A stretch of DNA of 64,000 nucleotides from Zantedeschia hybrid cultivar. Lineage: Eukaryota; Streptophyta; Magnoliopsida; Alismatales; Araceae. How positions within the stretch are numbered: position 1 is the first letter of the stretch; each line of letters begins with the position of its first letter. This document shows, in pieces, positions 13,024 through 25,254 of the stretch. The stretch covers positions 1,169,001 through 1,233,000 of the forward strand of contig JARZZO010000013.1 of the NCBI GenBank assembly GCA_030544215.1. The letters are read 5' to 3'. The position numbers and the translations under genes were made by a program. The notes beneath the pieces are model-generated. The model did not search any database, was not told the origin of the DNA, and was given only the letters and a program-made list of their open reading frames with translations.

Positions 13024-14200
13024 TGCTGATTCAAACACTCCAGGGGTAAGAACTCTACATCAATGCTGCGCAGGTTGTAGCAGTAGCACTAGTGGTAGCG
13101 CTGTTCTCCAGTTGGATGCTGCACCCATTTATCATTTACCTCAACAAATCTTTCTACTCCATCCTACACTAGTACAACCATGTGATCAGTCAGAAAACTT
13201 TGTGTCATACTGCCATCTCAACATCTCTAGTCCCGTAGAACCAGACTGGGGGCCCTTTTTTTTTTTTTCCACAACAGACAAGTGAAAAGAGAGGTGAAAG
13301 TCTCCATGCAAATCCCAAATTCGTAAGAATACAATCGGACACGAAAAGGAAAGCCAAACCGTGGAAAATATGCAGATAAAATCACAAAACATCATCTGGC
13401 ACTACCAGAAAAAAAAAAAAATCCAAACAATTTTCACAGAACCAGTTGTGATAACAAAATTTTCAAAAAAACAAAAAACTCGATCGGCCGGCGAAGCAGG
13501 AAAACAACAGCTGGTCAGCAAGCACAGAAAAACTCCTACGATCAAAAAAGAAAAACTCAAAACATGTACGCCAGAGCGATACCATCAGAGAGAAAACATC
13601 AGATCGTTCTGTTCATCCCAAGAATCCACAGATATCACCGATCAATCGAGAAAAAAGGGAAAGAAATATACTGATCCCAAAACTCCGGAACCAAATCACC
13701 ACCACAGCGTCGCCACTTCATACCTCCCCAAACCGAGCTCGCAACAACCCCTTCCCCGCTTCCCGCCACCACCAGTAACTTCATGGACCACCACCACGAA
13801 GAAGACGACACCAAGAAGGAGAGCTGGGGCGCTTGCTGGCGTGGGTCGCGCGCAGAAACCCTAGCAAACCCCCCTCTCTCCCTCCGATAAGACGATCATC
13901 TCAGAGCGAAAGAGAGAGCAGCAGCAGCAGCAGCAGAGAAGAAAGAAGAAGAAGAAGAGTACACGGAGAAAAAAAGTAGAAAGGGAGGGGGCGATGGAGA
14001 CCCCAACGGGCGTGGGGTTCGGAGCGGGCGGCCGCCAGCCCGAGCCGGGCACCGGGGCAGCGGATGCGCGCCGCGTGTCGAGACACGAGAGGCTCGAGAA
14101 CGCGCGCCTGCGGGTTTTGGCGGGCCCCACTCCGGCTGCTTTATCCGTTCGACGCTTGGGATAAAAACCGTGGGCGTGAGTGGGAGCGCGGGAGAGCGTT
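13024..14200 (-). promoter_or_regulatory. 5'UTR and promoter region of the LRR gene
   Basis: The region upstream of the start codon is GC-rich near 13,990-14,160 and carries a pyrimidine-rich block on the coding strand (13,880-13,975), typical of plant core promoters and 5'UTRs. A telo-box-like AAACCCTAG lies at 13,856-13,864, a motif common near start sites of plant housekeeping genes. A GGGGAG|GTATGA donor near 13,718 and AG acceptors just upstream of the ATG make a 5'UTR intron plausible; transcript data would be needed to fix it. I see no convincing TATA box. Confidence 0.5.
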
Positions 14201-15514
14201 CCGTTGTGACCCGGGATAATTGTATGTTAAACGTGATCCGCGTTGGAGGGGAGGGAATTCGTCAAGAAGGCGCTTCGCTCGTGTGGGGCCGCGTTTAGCG
14301 TTAACGTGCGGAGCACACGAAGACGAGGACCCCGGGGGGGAGCCGTTCCCGTGGTCCGCAGGGACGGCACATCGTGTCCTGATCTCAAATCAAATAGAAG
14401 GCCTGTGATGGTATAATTTTAAAAAATAAAGATAAAAATTATCACATGTATGTATCTGACAATTTGAATAACAAAGTGTTTATGCTCACATATATTATTA
14501 TTATTATTATTAGTATCTAATATTAATAAATCTATAAAGAGAAATATTTATCAGAACAAGAAAAGATAATGCACAAACTTTTCTCTAATTAAAGAGGGCA
14601 GGGATAAGGATGGGTGTCACTGTCTGACAGACCATCCATGGCTATCCTAGCTGAAGGGGAGGTGTTTGGCGGAGGGGGTAGCCTTTAAACAGGAATTCTA
14701 CCGAAGAGACAACGGAACGGAGACACGCAATTTGGAAGGTTTGTTTAATGTGGTGTTGATTTGGTGGGGTCTTTGTATGGATATTTCACCTTTGTTTGGG
14801 ACCCTTGTTTAAAATTCCGTGGGTGTGGGAGGGGGATGCTGTATTTATTTATCTGAAAATCTTTTTTTTATTTTTCTTTTTTTTTAAAGTAGCTCAAAGC
14901 TCTTCCGAAAGAGAAAGAGAGGGTAAAACTCGAACAATTTTTCCGTCCGGATGGGAGAGATATCCATTTCGCATTGAATCCACGTGAAAGCGGGATTCGA
15001 ATGGGTGCGCTCCCTCCCTCCAACGGAGAGCGCAGGATGTCTGCCCGCTCGCCACGGGGACATCTGAAAATCTTGTTAGATCGACATGCAGCGGAGAATG
15101 TGAGGAGAACAAGATAAATTTTCACCTAATCAAATTCTAATTTATTCTAATCCGGTTGGTTGGACGGATACATGGTTTTGGACTTTAAGGACACACCCCT
15201 GCATAGGTTTCTTCCTTTGTCGGCAAGATTTAGGTTTCCTCACAGACGGGAAGAGAGGGAGAAAGAACTTAACGTCTGAACATGGAAAAGTAGCAAACTT
15301 TACGGTCGAAGCATTAGAGAAAAGATTTTGTATTGGGGGGCTCAAGAGAGGCGTTTGGAAGGTTTTGAGGGAAAAGTATATTAACGTCTGGATTTTCGCA
15401 TATTTGGGATTTTCGCATACCTAAAGGAAAGGAAAGAGAGGTGTTGTTTCCCATTTTCTAAAGACCGTCTGCCATCCGCACTCCAATTTCCACCGAGTCT
15501 CTTGGCATCTTTGT
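14201..15514. other. Intergenic DNA without recognised gene
   Basis: Moderately AT-rich, with a TTA-repeat stretch near 14,493-14,512. GC-richer patches near 14,220-14,400 and 14,930-15,070 could be promoter or repeat DNA. No reading frame shows a recognisable domain. Confidence 0.4.
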
Positions 15515-15662
15515 TCTTATAATCGATTACATTTATTCTTATAATTTTTCGCCTATTGATTACATATTATTTTTATAATCAATTTCCCTCCTTCTTATAA
15601 CCGTTCTCATTTGTTATTATAATCGATTTCCCTTGTTCTTATAACCGATTACCTATCGATTA
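15515..15662. repeat. 22-bp degenerate minisatellite (TTCTTATAATCGATTAC-type)
   Basis: Five to six successive units share a ttcttataatcgattac core followed by five variable bases. At least four units keep a 22-base spacing; one is longer. The core contains the palindrome ATCGAT. The DNA that follows (15,663-15,800) repeats GATTA words more loosely. Confidence 0.7.
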
Positions 15663-16350
15663 TTTGATTACCAATTTATCTTAACTTGGTTATTTGACTT
15701 ATTTTAAATTAATTATTACCTAACTTAAATTCGATTACAAGACTTAATGCCTCAATTACAGAGCTTATTTTTTAATTTAATCAGGTTCTACCTCAACATG
15801 ATCTTGCAGGAAGCGTAACATTTTTCAGTGTGGCCGTTGCAGGACTTAAGATCATTACCTTCCTTTTCTAACATTCATTCATTTATGCTTTCTTTTGTGC
15901 TTGCTGTGGTTTTGATAATTTGTTGAGTTCCTGAAACATGTTAGATCTATGATTAAGATCTAGCTAAGCAATAGCAGATCAAATCCCTTGACTAGTAAAA
16001 TTATGGATTAGAGATTTGATAATTGTGAAGTGGTATGGGTTATGTGGAGTTTTCTATCCCTAGATGTACTTTCAATGTGGACAAGAAACTTAGATGAACC
16101 ATCTATCAGCATTCATCTTGTGTTCATATTGTCTAGTAGTCAAATTCTCTGGTTAGTCTGGTGCTCATTTTCATGCCAAGTCTGGTTAGTTGTTATTGTC
16201 CTGTGCCATCCGGATCATTTATACTTTCATATTTTACCAAATCAGAGTTATGGATTGTTTTATATGGATGTGGGATTTGCATCTCTTTTCTTTTCTTTTC
16301 TTTTGGCAGAGGTAACCTGTCCCAGTTGACATGCATTAATTGGTTTTCAG

Positions 16351-16817
16351 AGGAGGACATTGTCTGATGACGAAGATGATGATGATGATGATCCTGAGGC
16401 AAATGAGGAAGGAGGAAGTGAAGAGGGTGAGGATGAGGATGCTGAATGATGTAGCCGAAGCTATCACAGTCGGATTCCGTGGCTGGAATCCGAAGATTGG
16501 ATCCGAAACTTGATCAGATCGAAGAAGACCGACGGGGATCCTGAGCGAGGCGAAGTCGGAGACGGGGCCGAAGATTCAAGGCCGAGAGAGGCCCGGACGA
16601 GAACTCGCCAGGAGCGAAGCCGAGACTCCCTCGGACGATGCGGGCCAACCTGCGGAAGGTGTGGCCGAAGCTTCTTCGGACGTGGGCGAACCAGCCTGCG
16701 AAAGGCGTCGAGACCGGAGGGAGAAGATCCGAGGTCGGTGGCCGAGACCGAGTCGGAGAGGTCGGTGAGGATGAGGATGCTGAAGAAGACGAAGATGATG
16801 TTGTTCAGGTCCTATGA
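16351..16817 (+). pseudogene. Acidic-tail last exon, interrupted by an insertion
   Basis: A pyrimidine tract and AG acceptor (ending at 16,350) precede an open stretch reading RRTLSDDEDDDDDDDPE, followed by a Glu/Asp/Gly-rich run. The frame stops at a TGA (16,447-16,449) exactly where a foreign GC-rich segment begins. After that segment the same frame resumes in a second copy of the preceding 21 bp, continues EEDEDDVVQVL and stops at 16,815-16,817. It looks like the acidic C-terminus of a nuclear-type protein, a composition found in histone- or RNA-binding proteins. The specific family is not recognised. Upstream exons are not evident, so this may be a duplicated gene fragment. Confidence 0.55.
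16447..16763. mobile_element. GC-rich 317-bp insertion flanked by an exact 21-bp direct repeat
   Basis: The 21 bases at 16,426-16,446 are repeated exactly at 16,764-16,784, and the GC-rich sequence between them is unlike the neighbouring AT-rich DNA. A flanking duplication of this size fits non-LTR retrotransposition, but no poly(A) or simple tail is visible. A gene-capturing element or repair-mediated filler are alternatives. The insert has an open + frame but no recognised domain. Confidence 0.55.
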
Positions 16818-18171
16818 TGTATGTTGTTCAGGTCCATGCACAAGGTTGGATCACCTTATATTAGGATAGAATGGCCTTGTTGTGCGAACCCTTTTCTCTT
16901 CTTTTGGGCCTTTCTGTGTATACCTGTGAAATTAGTTTCTTAGCATGCTGGTGGTTTTATTCTGCTGGAATCACAGTTCCCAGTTCAGCAAAGAACACTT
17001 ATTTGCTTCGGAAATTGTTACTTGACTAGTGTTTTCTTATCTTCTTTAATAGGTCGGCATTTTATAAAAAAAATATGAAGAATTCTATTATAGTTCAGAT
17101 GCTGTCAAAAAGCTGGCACTTTAATCTAACTTTTGAAAAAAAATTTCTAGAAAATGTGTATTTTCTTTAATAATACATCTATTTGTGCATAATATGTCGA
17201 ATTGGTAACAATTTTATGGAAAAGAGAAGCCCCTTTTATCCTCCTTTTAAGGGAGAATGAACGATAGGGATGCAAACAAAGACAATTTTTTTTTTTTTCG
17301 TGTCCGTATTTGCATCCAATTTTACTGAATATGAATACATATTTTACATCTTTAGGTATGGATATACATGTGGCTATTCTAAAATATCTGTATATATAAT
17401 TTAAAATATATGTCTTTGAATATAAATTATTTGTTGCAATGTAATTCTATAAAATAAGAAAAATTATATATTTAACATGATTTTTAGCTTAAAAATGTAA
17501 ACACATTAAAATTTGTATCTTTTAAAGTCATTTTCTATTTTCTATGATTTTTTATTGCATCCAATTTCATTCGGTATTTGTTTATTACAAATATGAACAT
17601 TAATTTTTCAATCCGATGACTACTCATATTTGAATTTGTATTCGCATACAAAATATGAAAACAAATCTAAAAGATGCATATATTCTTCTGGATTCGTTCC
17701 GTTCACATTCCTAATGAACAAGGAATAATTGTATATGCTTAAAGGTTGGGAAAGGGTCGCCTAAATAGTTGGTAGCTTTCGTAAGTGACAACGTTGGAGT
17801 AGAAAAATTACCTTTTAACCTCAGCTCAAATCCCGCTGTTACGTTGGTAGTTCTCAACTTTTGTTAGGTCATATTTATTCTCTTTATTTTTGTTTATTCA
17901 TTTTTGTGGGGAAATAACATTTTTGTCAAGCAATGTTAGGTTGTTTTGATAATATAAAAGTCTGAAATTTAAGATCCACATTTTAAATCTAATCCTGGAT
18001 ACTGAATGAAATAAGATTGTTTGATAAAATACAACAATGATGTCCATGTTAGACAACAAGCTTACATAAAAATATATCAAAAACGTGGAGACATTCACTA
18101 TATTTAATAATTTTATATATTATAAGTAAAAATAATATTGTTTCATAATACAAATAACGTAATAATATTGG
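16818..18171. other. AT-rich intergenic DNA
   Basis: No reading frame or structured repeat is supported. Base composition changes sharply to GC-rich near 18,190, where the LTR of element A begins. Confidence 0.5.
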
Positions 18172-19020
18172 TGATGATAGATCTGGTTTTGGCTGAGTTA
18201 GACCCAATTGAAGGTTGCCCAGGGGGCCTACAACCCACTTTGAAGGTGTCATGTGCGATGGTCACGTGAGCCTTTGTAAGCACCTGACGGGACAAGCCAG
18301 GATCGTGGGTCTAGAGAGGCGGCCCCAATGGAGCCGAGTGAAGGGTCCAAGCTCCCAAGAGGGCCAACACCCCCATGAAGTCCAACAGGACTTCCTGAGA
18401 GAGCCAAGCTCTCAGGGATGCTTGTCCTGACTCCCCGAGAGGACTAGACTCTCGGGAGGGTCAAACTTCTCCCTACTCTCTGCTAGGCAAGGCTAAGGCC
18501 TCTGAGGCCCAAAGTTGAGACCCCAACTTCTCGAGAAGGTGGAGGCTCTCGAGATGATTCAAATTATCTCTTTCCTGCTGGTAAGCGGGAATCATAGTTA
18601 AAGCACTACAACTTCCCATTCAAGGCAAAGACCCCACGATCTCCGCCTCCCATCAAGAGAGGGGACCGCGCCTTCCAGTCTGTGGACCCACAATCCCCTC
18701 AATCAGGGGGCCGAAATCGTTGGCCACCAAAACTATCTTCTAATGCCTTACGGAGAAGAGGTATAAAGACATCAACCCCCCTTTAGAACAAGGTGCGCAC
18801 ATCGAAACCAAAAAATCCTAACCACTTAGTCGCCTTCTGCTCGAGGATTTGACTTAGGCATTAGACAGTCTTTCCTCCACCTAGACGAAGGACCCCATGA
18901 CTATCTTCTTCCTCTTGTAGATCATTGCTCTAAGTTCTCCCTTCCAACTACAAATTCTATCGTGTAGCTGGACGCCATATCAGACGGTCATCAGTGATGA
19001 ACTAGTTTCCGATCGCTACA
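18172..19020 (+). repeat. 5' LTR of gypsy element A
   Basis: The block ends in ...GCTACA, four bases before a tRNA-Asp-type primer binding site. It contains a TATA box (TATAAA, 18,762-18,767) about 260 bp before the end, as expected for the U3/R border. Several short inverted words of the CTCGGGAG / CTCCCGAG kind occur in the U3. The start is placed at TGATGATAG by composition change and is uncertain by tens of bases. Confidence 0.6.
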
Positions 19021-19024
19021 TGAT

Positions 19025-19042
19025 TGGCGCCGTTTGCGGGAA
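19025..19042 (+). promoter_or_regulatory. Primer binding site (tRNA-Asp type) of element A
   Basis: TGGCGCCGTTTGCGGGAA directly follows the LTR. TGGCGCCG complements the 3' end of plant tRNA-Asp and is usual for Tat/Athila-type Ty3/gypsy elements. Confidence 0.75.
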
Positions 19043-19055
19043 ACATGTAAGAAGC

Positions 19056-20114
19056 CATGGCTAGAGGCACCAGGAATAGCCACTGCGCCAGGGCACCCTC
19101 TCAACAGGATGCAGCCAGAGGCGGCGATGGCCACCACGCCTCCTAAAGCACTTCAACAATGCCGTCGTGAAATGGCAACAACCCTTTAAGGGTAGTGGTG
19201 CCGTAACTGGGCGCCCTAATCACCCTGGTGCAAAAGTTTTTGCTTGCACCTCAGGCAAGCGCCCCCTCAGAATGGACTTCAGCAACTTGCTTAGCCGATC
19301 GCCCACAGAAGGCAGCAAGGAGTCCAGGATGCTAACGGACGCTTCGCCATCCTCAATGGTGAGATCCATCGCAATGTCCCCCGGCCTACCAGCTCAGGGG
19401 TCGCCGAATCAAATCGCTCCTCTCCTCTCCTAGGCAAAGAGGAGGTAATAAGAGTCAAAGCCACCACTCTAATGCGTCGTCCCGGTCCCACTCTTCCCAT
19501 ACGAGTTGGAAAGGCGGCTCGATGAGCAGGAGAGACGTCTGGAGCATCGAGAGAGGCACCTTGAAAATCTTCTCCGAGAGAGGTGTTCTTCCTCCCTCGC
19601 CAATGAGGATAAGGACCTAATTCCCTTCTCCCAGGAGATCCTTGACATCCCCATCCCGAGGAAGTTTCCTATCAACAACCTCAACATACATGACAGGCAA
19701 GGCGATCCGGAGACCCACTTCAACAATTTTCAAGTCTCACATGAGGCTGCACCGAGTCTCGGACGTCGTCCGCTGCTGTGACATTGCCACGACCTTAATG
19801 GAAATGGCACATGCATGATTTACCTCCTTAGCTCTCGGATCTATCTACTCATTCCAACAATTCAAGAATCTCTTCCGCCTCATTTTGCGGGTGCCCGTGG
19901 CAAAAGGTCGTCCACTAGCTTGGTGGCAATCAAGCAAACGTGATAAGAGTCCCTAAGGGATTACATCTCCTGTTTTCACACTGAAGCCCTCTGAGTGCCT
20001 AAGCTTAAGGTGTCTTCAGTCGTTACGGCCATCATGTAGGGCACCCGAGATGACACTCTCCAATAGGTGATTGTCCTCCAGGCGTCCAAGACCCTAAATG
20101 CACTCATCACCCAC
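19056..20114 (+). pseudogene. Ty3/gypsy gag, first part (element A)
   Basis: A start codon 14 bases after the primer binding site (MARGTRNSHC) opens a decayed gag frame. The region 19,670-19,735 reads like the conserved gag core (INNLNIHDRQGDPETHFNNF), and 19,845-20,110 keeps, with frameshifts and stops, the FQQFKNLF and SLRDY-like segments of Tat/Athila gags. The frame is cut at 20,114 by element B and resumes at 25,255. It is non-functional. Confidence 0.7.
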
Positions 20115-23100
20115 TGTTATCCCCTACATTTTTACCACCTATTAATTAATTTAAATTAGACTAATTAACCAATTATAAGAGTCCATTAGTGAGTTTAAAT
20201 AGTTTGATTTAGTCTAGTTAACTTAATTATGAAAGTCCATTAGCCTAATGATACTAATAAGAACAGTCCACTAGTTTAGTTAAAATTCTGAGTTTAATGC
20301 ACTAGACAACAATATAGTAAAATAATGATAACTTTTTATACAAAATTCAGATTAAGACATAGTTGATATCATTGGAAAGAGTATAAAATGATATATAACT
20401 TTTAAAATATTATTTTTACTAATTCAGATGTTTTAGAGATCAAAAATATGTAATGATCAGTTTTAAAAAGGGATGCCCATAGAAAATAAGTCATAATCGG
20501 ATTATAATTTGAATTAGAAAACAAAAGATGATATAACTAAAGTTAACCACGACCTAAAAAAATTATGTATGACATATTTAAGTTAGATTAGAAGTAGAAC
20601 ATAATATATTTGAGTGTGATTAAGATTATAATTAGTAGGTAGGAAGTCATAATTAGAATCCTATTTGAATTAGGATATTGTACATAGATTTACTTGACAC
20701 AGTCATAGTATTTTAAGCTTGACTTCGTATATAAAATTTCAAATTAAGTAACACAACTCCCATTAAAAACATAACTCAAAATTCTAGAGGTTTTATGAAG
20801 ATTATATATTTAAAATAAGTCGTTTACTAATTATAATCAGGACATCTTTAGACAGAAATGAAATCTGTTAGATTTCTGAGTTCGGAGTACTCAAGACAGT
20901 ATATCAGTAAAATAGACATAACTTTATATACAAATATCTAAAAATAGTGATATTAGTGGCATTGTAAAGATAATAAAAAGTTCTAAAATTTTACAGAAGA
21001 GAATTTTTCCTAATTTGGACGTTTAAGGAATTGAGTTTAAAAGTTTTCAGAAAAGAAAATTGCAGGTTGTGTCAATAGAGTCCGATTTACACTAGGAAGT
21101 ATCTTTGACTTAGAAATTAAGTCATGAGGAGTTGGAGTTCAACTTTAGCAAAGAAAGAGGGTGTTAGTGATTATATTATGAGGGAAAATAAATATAAATA
21201 GAACTTTGTAGTCGTGCATAAGTTCTATTGCACGTAATACTCTTCTAAGAGTAAGTTCATGTGATGTTCTTGAGAGAATAGAGTTGACTCATAGTTATTT
21301 TTTTTGGAAATTTGATTCTAATTAATGTATCATATTATTAGAGGCTTATATAATATGGTAAAGAGTTTAGGAAATGTGAAAAGAGCTTTGAAGATGAAAG
21401 AACCATGGATAGATAGCAATGAAGTCATAGGAGAATTAATAATCAATCTTTCTTCAAGAGGTAGATGGATAACTCTAAATATGATCTATTTTGTATTAAA
21501 AATTATATTATTTTTAAAGATTTTCAAAAGCTAATCAATTAGTAAAAAGTTTGATCTATATGGTTATTTCATGATCATAAAGTTTTATATTTTTATGATC
21601 TTCTTTACTATTTATTCTATGATTATTTTCTAAATATATACAATTTGTCTATTCAATCTGTTTTGTTTCCAACTATGATCACATGAGTTACAGATGTTTT
21701 CTCTCTTTGATACGATGTCCAATTGAACTAAAACTTTAGCATAAGCTTAATTTAAATGTTATCTTCATGAACAATAAATTTTATAATTTTACGAATTCGT
21801 TTCGTATTTATTCTATTATTTTCTTCTCGGACTATATAATTTGTCAAGACAATTTTGAAATCCCAATTTGTAGATCTTATATCTCATTTGATTCAGGTAC
21901 AAATCATGCCAAATTTTGTGGAGACCTCTGTTATATTATCTTTAATAGCTCTGTAAAGTTTTAAAATTTTAAGATCATGTTTGCTATTTATTTTGCCTTA
22001 TGTTTTGATTTGTTAAAATTCTATTCAAGTCAGATTTTTGGAATCGAAGCGGGAGTCCAAAATTATATCAAACCAATCAAAAAATTGATGAAACTTTGTC
22101 CACACTATATGTATGACCTACTTAATATGTTATAATATTCGATTTATTTATTGAATTTTCAGTTCTGAAAATTAGTTTTAGTAGTTGAAAAATATGTTTA
22201 TTTATCCAAAAAATTTGAAAAATTTCTTGAAGCTTACGTTTCAATCCAGTAATATGTTGACATCAGCTTTAGTCTAATTTTCCATATATATGACCTTGAT
22301 GACTCTTTAAGTGGTTATTTTGTATATTAACATATGTATTTTAACTTTAATATGTATGTATCACTTTGATAATTTAATTTTCAGATATATGCTCATCTTT
22401 TGTCATCATTTAATCTTTATTAATATGATTTTATCATAACTATTTGATTTTGCTTGGATATTGTCATTTTAAAGAGATATTTGGCCTGCTTGAAATATAA
22501 ATATCCTTATTGGATGAGGTATTTTATTTAGAATCGGAGGGTAAGTAGGTGGAATCTTGATTTCCGGCCAAGTAAACTAAGGGACGATGATATGTAACAC
22601 GTCATGGCGGTTTGGAGTTGGGTGGGACTTAGACTCTCCGATTCTACGCAGTAACCAAGACCTTTACATCATTTGTCTAGATGTTTTGGTATTTGTTTTG
22701 TTAAGCTCCTTATATTGTGGTTTGTGAACATGTTTGTTATGATGTGATTTGAGGCACATAAATATGAACTATTTACTCTGATATGCTCATTTGAATTTAA
22801 CTTAGTCATTTGAATCATTCGATCATTCTGATTAGTTATTTCTTTGAAATCATATGAATATGTCGTAATTCTGTGATCCCTGATATGAATCTGATTTAAT
22901 AAGCTACTATACCATGATATTTGTTATTTGATTTGAGATGTGCTGACAATTTGATATGTTATGTTCGATATGTGATACGTTCGGATCATGACTAGTAAAA
23001 TTTGATATGTCTGATATGAGTTCAATCATGTCATAAATGTTATATGTTAGTTGATCCATTCGTGCTAATAGAATTTGAGAAAGAGAATCGAGAATTTGAG

Positions 23101-23441
23101 GAGACTTCTGATTGAGGCATTTGATATCTTTAGGAGGTTATCTACATTTAAATTTACAGCTTTCTTATATTTGATGTAGTATGGATAATAAGAGATTGTT
23201 GTAATTTTTTTTTATGTAGTGAGATTGAGAATTTATATTCAAATTGATAGATATTATAATTTGTGAACTTTGGTATTGGCTGTGTTTAGATATTTTAAAT
23301 TAGTTGATGATTATGACACTCATTTAAATAATCTTATGATTATTTAGTTCTCATATCTATTTGTTATGATGGGATTTATTCTGAGATTATATAGTCGGAC
23401 TCTGAGTAGAAAAAAAAATGGCTAAGATCTAGGGCATAATA
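20115..23441 (+). repeat. 5' LTR of element B
   Basis: About 3.3 kb, strongly AT-rich and without long reading frames. Its 3' end (ctgagtagaaaa ... agggcataata) aligns with the end of the 3' copy (ctgaatagaaaa ... tgggcgtaaca). Confidence 0.7.
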
Positions 23442-23444
23442 TTA

Positions 23445-23457
23445 TGGTATCAGAACA
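23445..23457 (+). promoter_or_regulatory. Primer binding site (initiator tRNA-Met type) of element B
   Basis: TGGTATCAGAACA, one change from the canonical TGGTATCAGAGC, three bases after the LTR end. Confidence 0.75.
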
Positions 23458-23686
23458 ATTGATTTTAAGGGATATGATGAACTTTAGGATTAATATTATC
23501 TTGGATTTAGATTAACAATTAAGGTAATGCCTAATTTCAAGTTATGAATAGGAGATTTGGGGTAAGTGATTGTAGATATCGTGTTTAGCTAGTTCTAATA
23601 ATTAGACTTATATAAAAGGAGTTCTTGGCTTGGATAGAGATTAAGAGGATTAAGTTTTATCTTTTTAAGGAGGAGAGCTAGCTATA

Positions 23687-23688
<2 letters not shown>

Positions 23689-23752
<64 letters not shown>
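23689..23752. repeat. (TA)n microsatellite
   Basis: About 32 uninterrupted TA/AT units inside the short internal region of element B. Confidence 0.95.
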
Positions 23753-23756
<4 letters not shown>

Positions 23757-24789
23757 CCTACGTACACCTTTCCACTAGGTTTTCTAAGCTATTAGAAATT
23801 AATTTATTGTTACTTCCGATTCTTTGATAATTAGTATTAAGAGATGTCTTGATCACAACATATATTCTTATATTTAATTAACAATCTATTCATCTACATT
23901 CACTTGTGTTGCCCATAAACTAAAAAGAATCAGTTAATACTTTAAAATACTAGTATAAGATAGTGCCTCAAAATTTTATAAATGACTCATATCTAATTCC
24001 ATGATGTGTTTGATTAGATATTAATGATCTTAAATCTACTTTTAAGGTAAGTAACTAGAACGATACTATGTCATTGATCATTAGTATTTTTACGAGAAAG
24101 TATAGAGACCACATCGGATATGAGTTTATGTGATAGTGGTGTTACACCATAAATGTATTCTCTTAATTTGTAAAAATACTAAGAAGATACTTGTAGACAT
24201 GTACATAATCATTTCAAAGTGATCCTTTAGGCTACCTATAGGCATATACTTAAGCACTTCTATGCTATCTTTTAGGCCTTACCCTTAAATATAAATATAA
24301 ATTACTTCTAATTTCATGATGAGTAAATTTGCTAAACAAACATAATCTGTAAGTTAGTTAAGAGGGTGAATTTGTGAATGGTATTTAAAAGTTAAGCACA
24401 TTATCCTGACTGAGGATTATATCCATCTTCTTAAAGCTCTCAGATTAGAAGCAGAACATCGATGACTCATTGTTTCCATTGGATCTCTAAAATATTATAA
24501 TTGTTTGAAGTATAGATGATTCTTTAGCAATGTACTGTGATGTTAGGACTTTATGTATCTCAAATTGAAAATACCTATAAGAGTTAATTGACATACATTT
24601 ACGATATTCTAAGTACTTTTAGGAAGTAATTATAAGCCACGATAAAGTTTTTATAATTATGATATGTATCTTAATTATTTTGATACATACTCAGCCATTG
24701 ATTTGATAAGTCTATATCTGACTATGTTTTGTATCATATTCTTATTTGACCTATATGTAAAACTGTATAAGATAATGTTTAATATAATT

Positions 24790-25254
24790 ATATAATGTGA
24801 TTTATAAAATTTGTTATATGTTAAGTCATGTGGATGGTTTGAAGCCTACTGAGTGGTTATACTCATAAATCCTACTAACATTTTTAGAATTTGAGAAAGA
24901 AAATCTGAAATTTGAGGATACTTCTGATTAAGACATTTGACATCTTCAGGAAGTTATCTAGATTTAAATTTACAACTTTCTTAGATTTGATGTAGTAGGT
25001 ATAACAAAATATTAATGTATTTTTCTTTATTTAGTGATATTGAAAATTTATGTATAAATTGATGAATATTGTAATTTGTGAGTTTTAGTATTGACTATGT
25101 TTAGTTATTTTGGATTAATTGATGGTTATGACATTTATTTAATCGTCTTCTAGTTATTTAGCTCTCATATCTATTTGTTATGATAAGATTTATTCTGAGA
25201 TTACGCAGTCGGAGACTGAATAGAAAAAAAATGACTCAGATCCTGGGCGTAACA
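24790..25254 (+). repeat. Truncated 3' LTR of element B
   Basis: Aligns with the last 400-450 bases of the 5' LTR with many substitutions. The 5' limit of the homology is approximate. Confidence 0.6.

Larger units (their letters stand above)
20115..25254 (+). mobile_element. Element B: LTR retrotransposon with very long LTR, internally deleted
   Basis: It begins TGTTA and ends TAACA, and sits inside the gag of element A. The flanking 5-mers cccac and ccctc differ at one base, consistent with an aged target duplication. The 5' LTR runs to about 23,441 (3.3 kb), followed by an initiator-Met type primer binding site. The last 380 bases of that LTR (from about 23,068) are repeated at 24,880-25,254, showing a 3' LTR that is truncated at its own 5' side. 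The internal region is only about 1.3 kb and has no pol. Long LTRs with this primer site fit Tekay/Del chromoviruses, but with no coding region this is inference. Confidence 0.7.

Noticed and set aside
12773..13285. 170-aa + strand open frame over the LRR gene start
   Set aside because: Antisense to exon 1 of the LRR gene and its 5'UTR, with low-complexity composition; the minus-strand frame has the conserved start and splice donor.
13361..13864. 167-aa + strand Lys/Thr/Pro-rich open frame
   Set aside because: Covers the 5'UTR/promoter of the LRR gene on the opposite strand; no domain and biased composition.
16510..16869. 119-aa + strand Arg/Glu-rich frame
   Set aside because: Mostly within the GC-rich insertion and out of frame with the acidic exon; no recognised domain.
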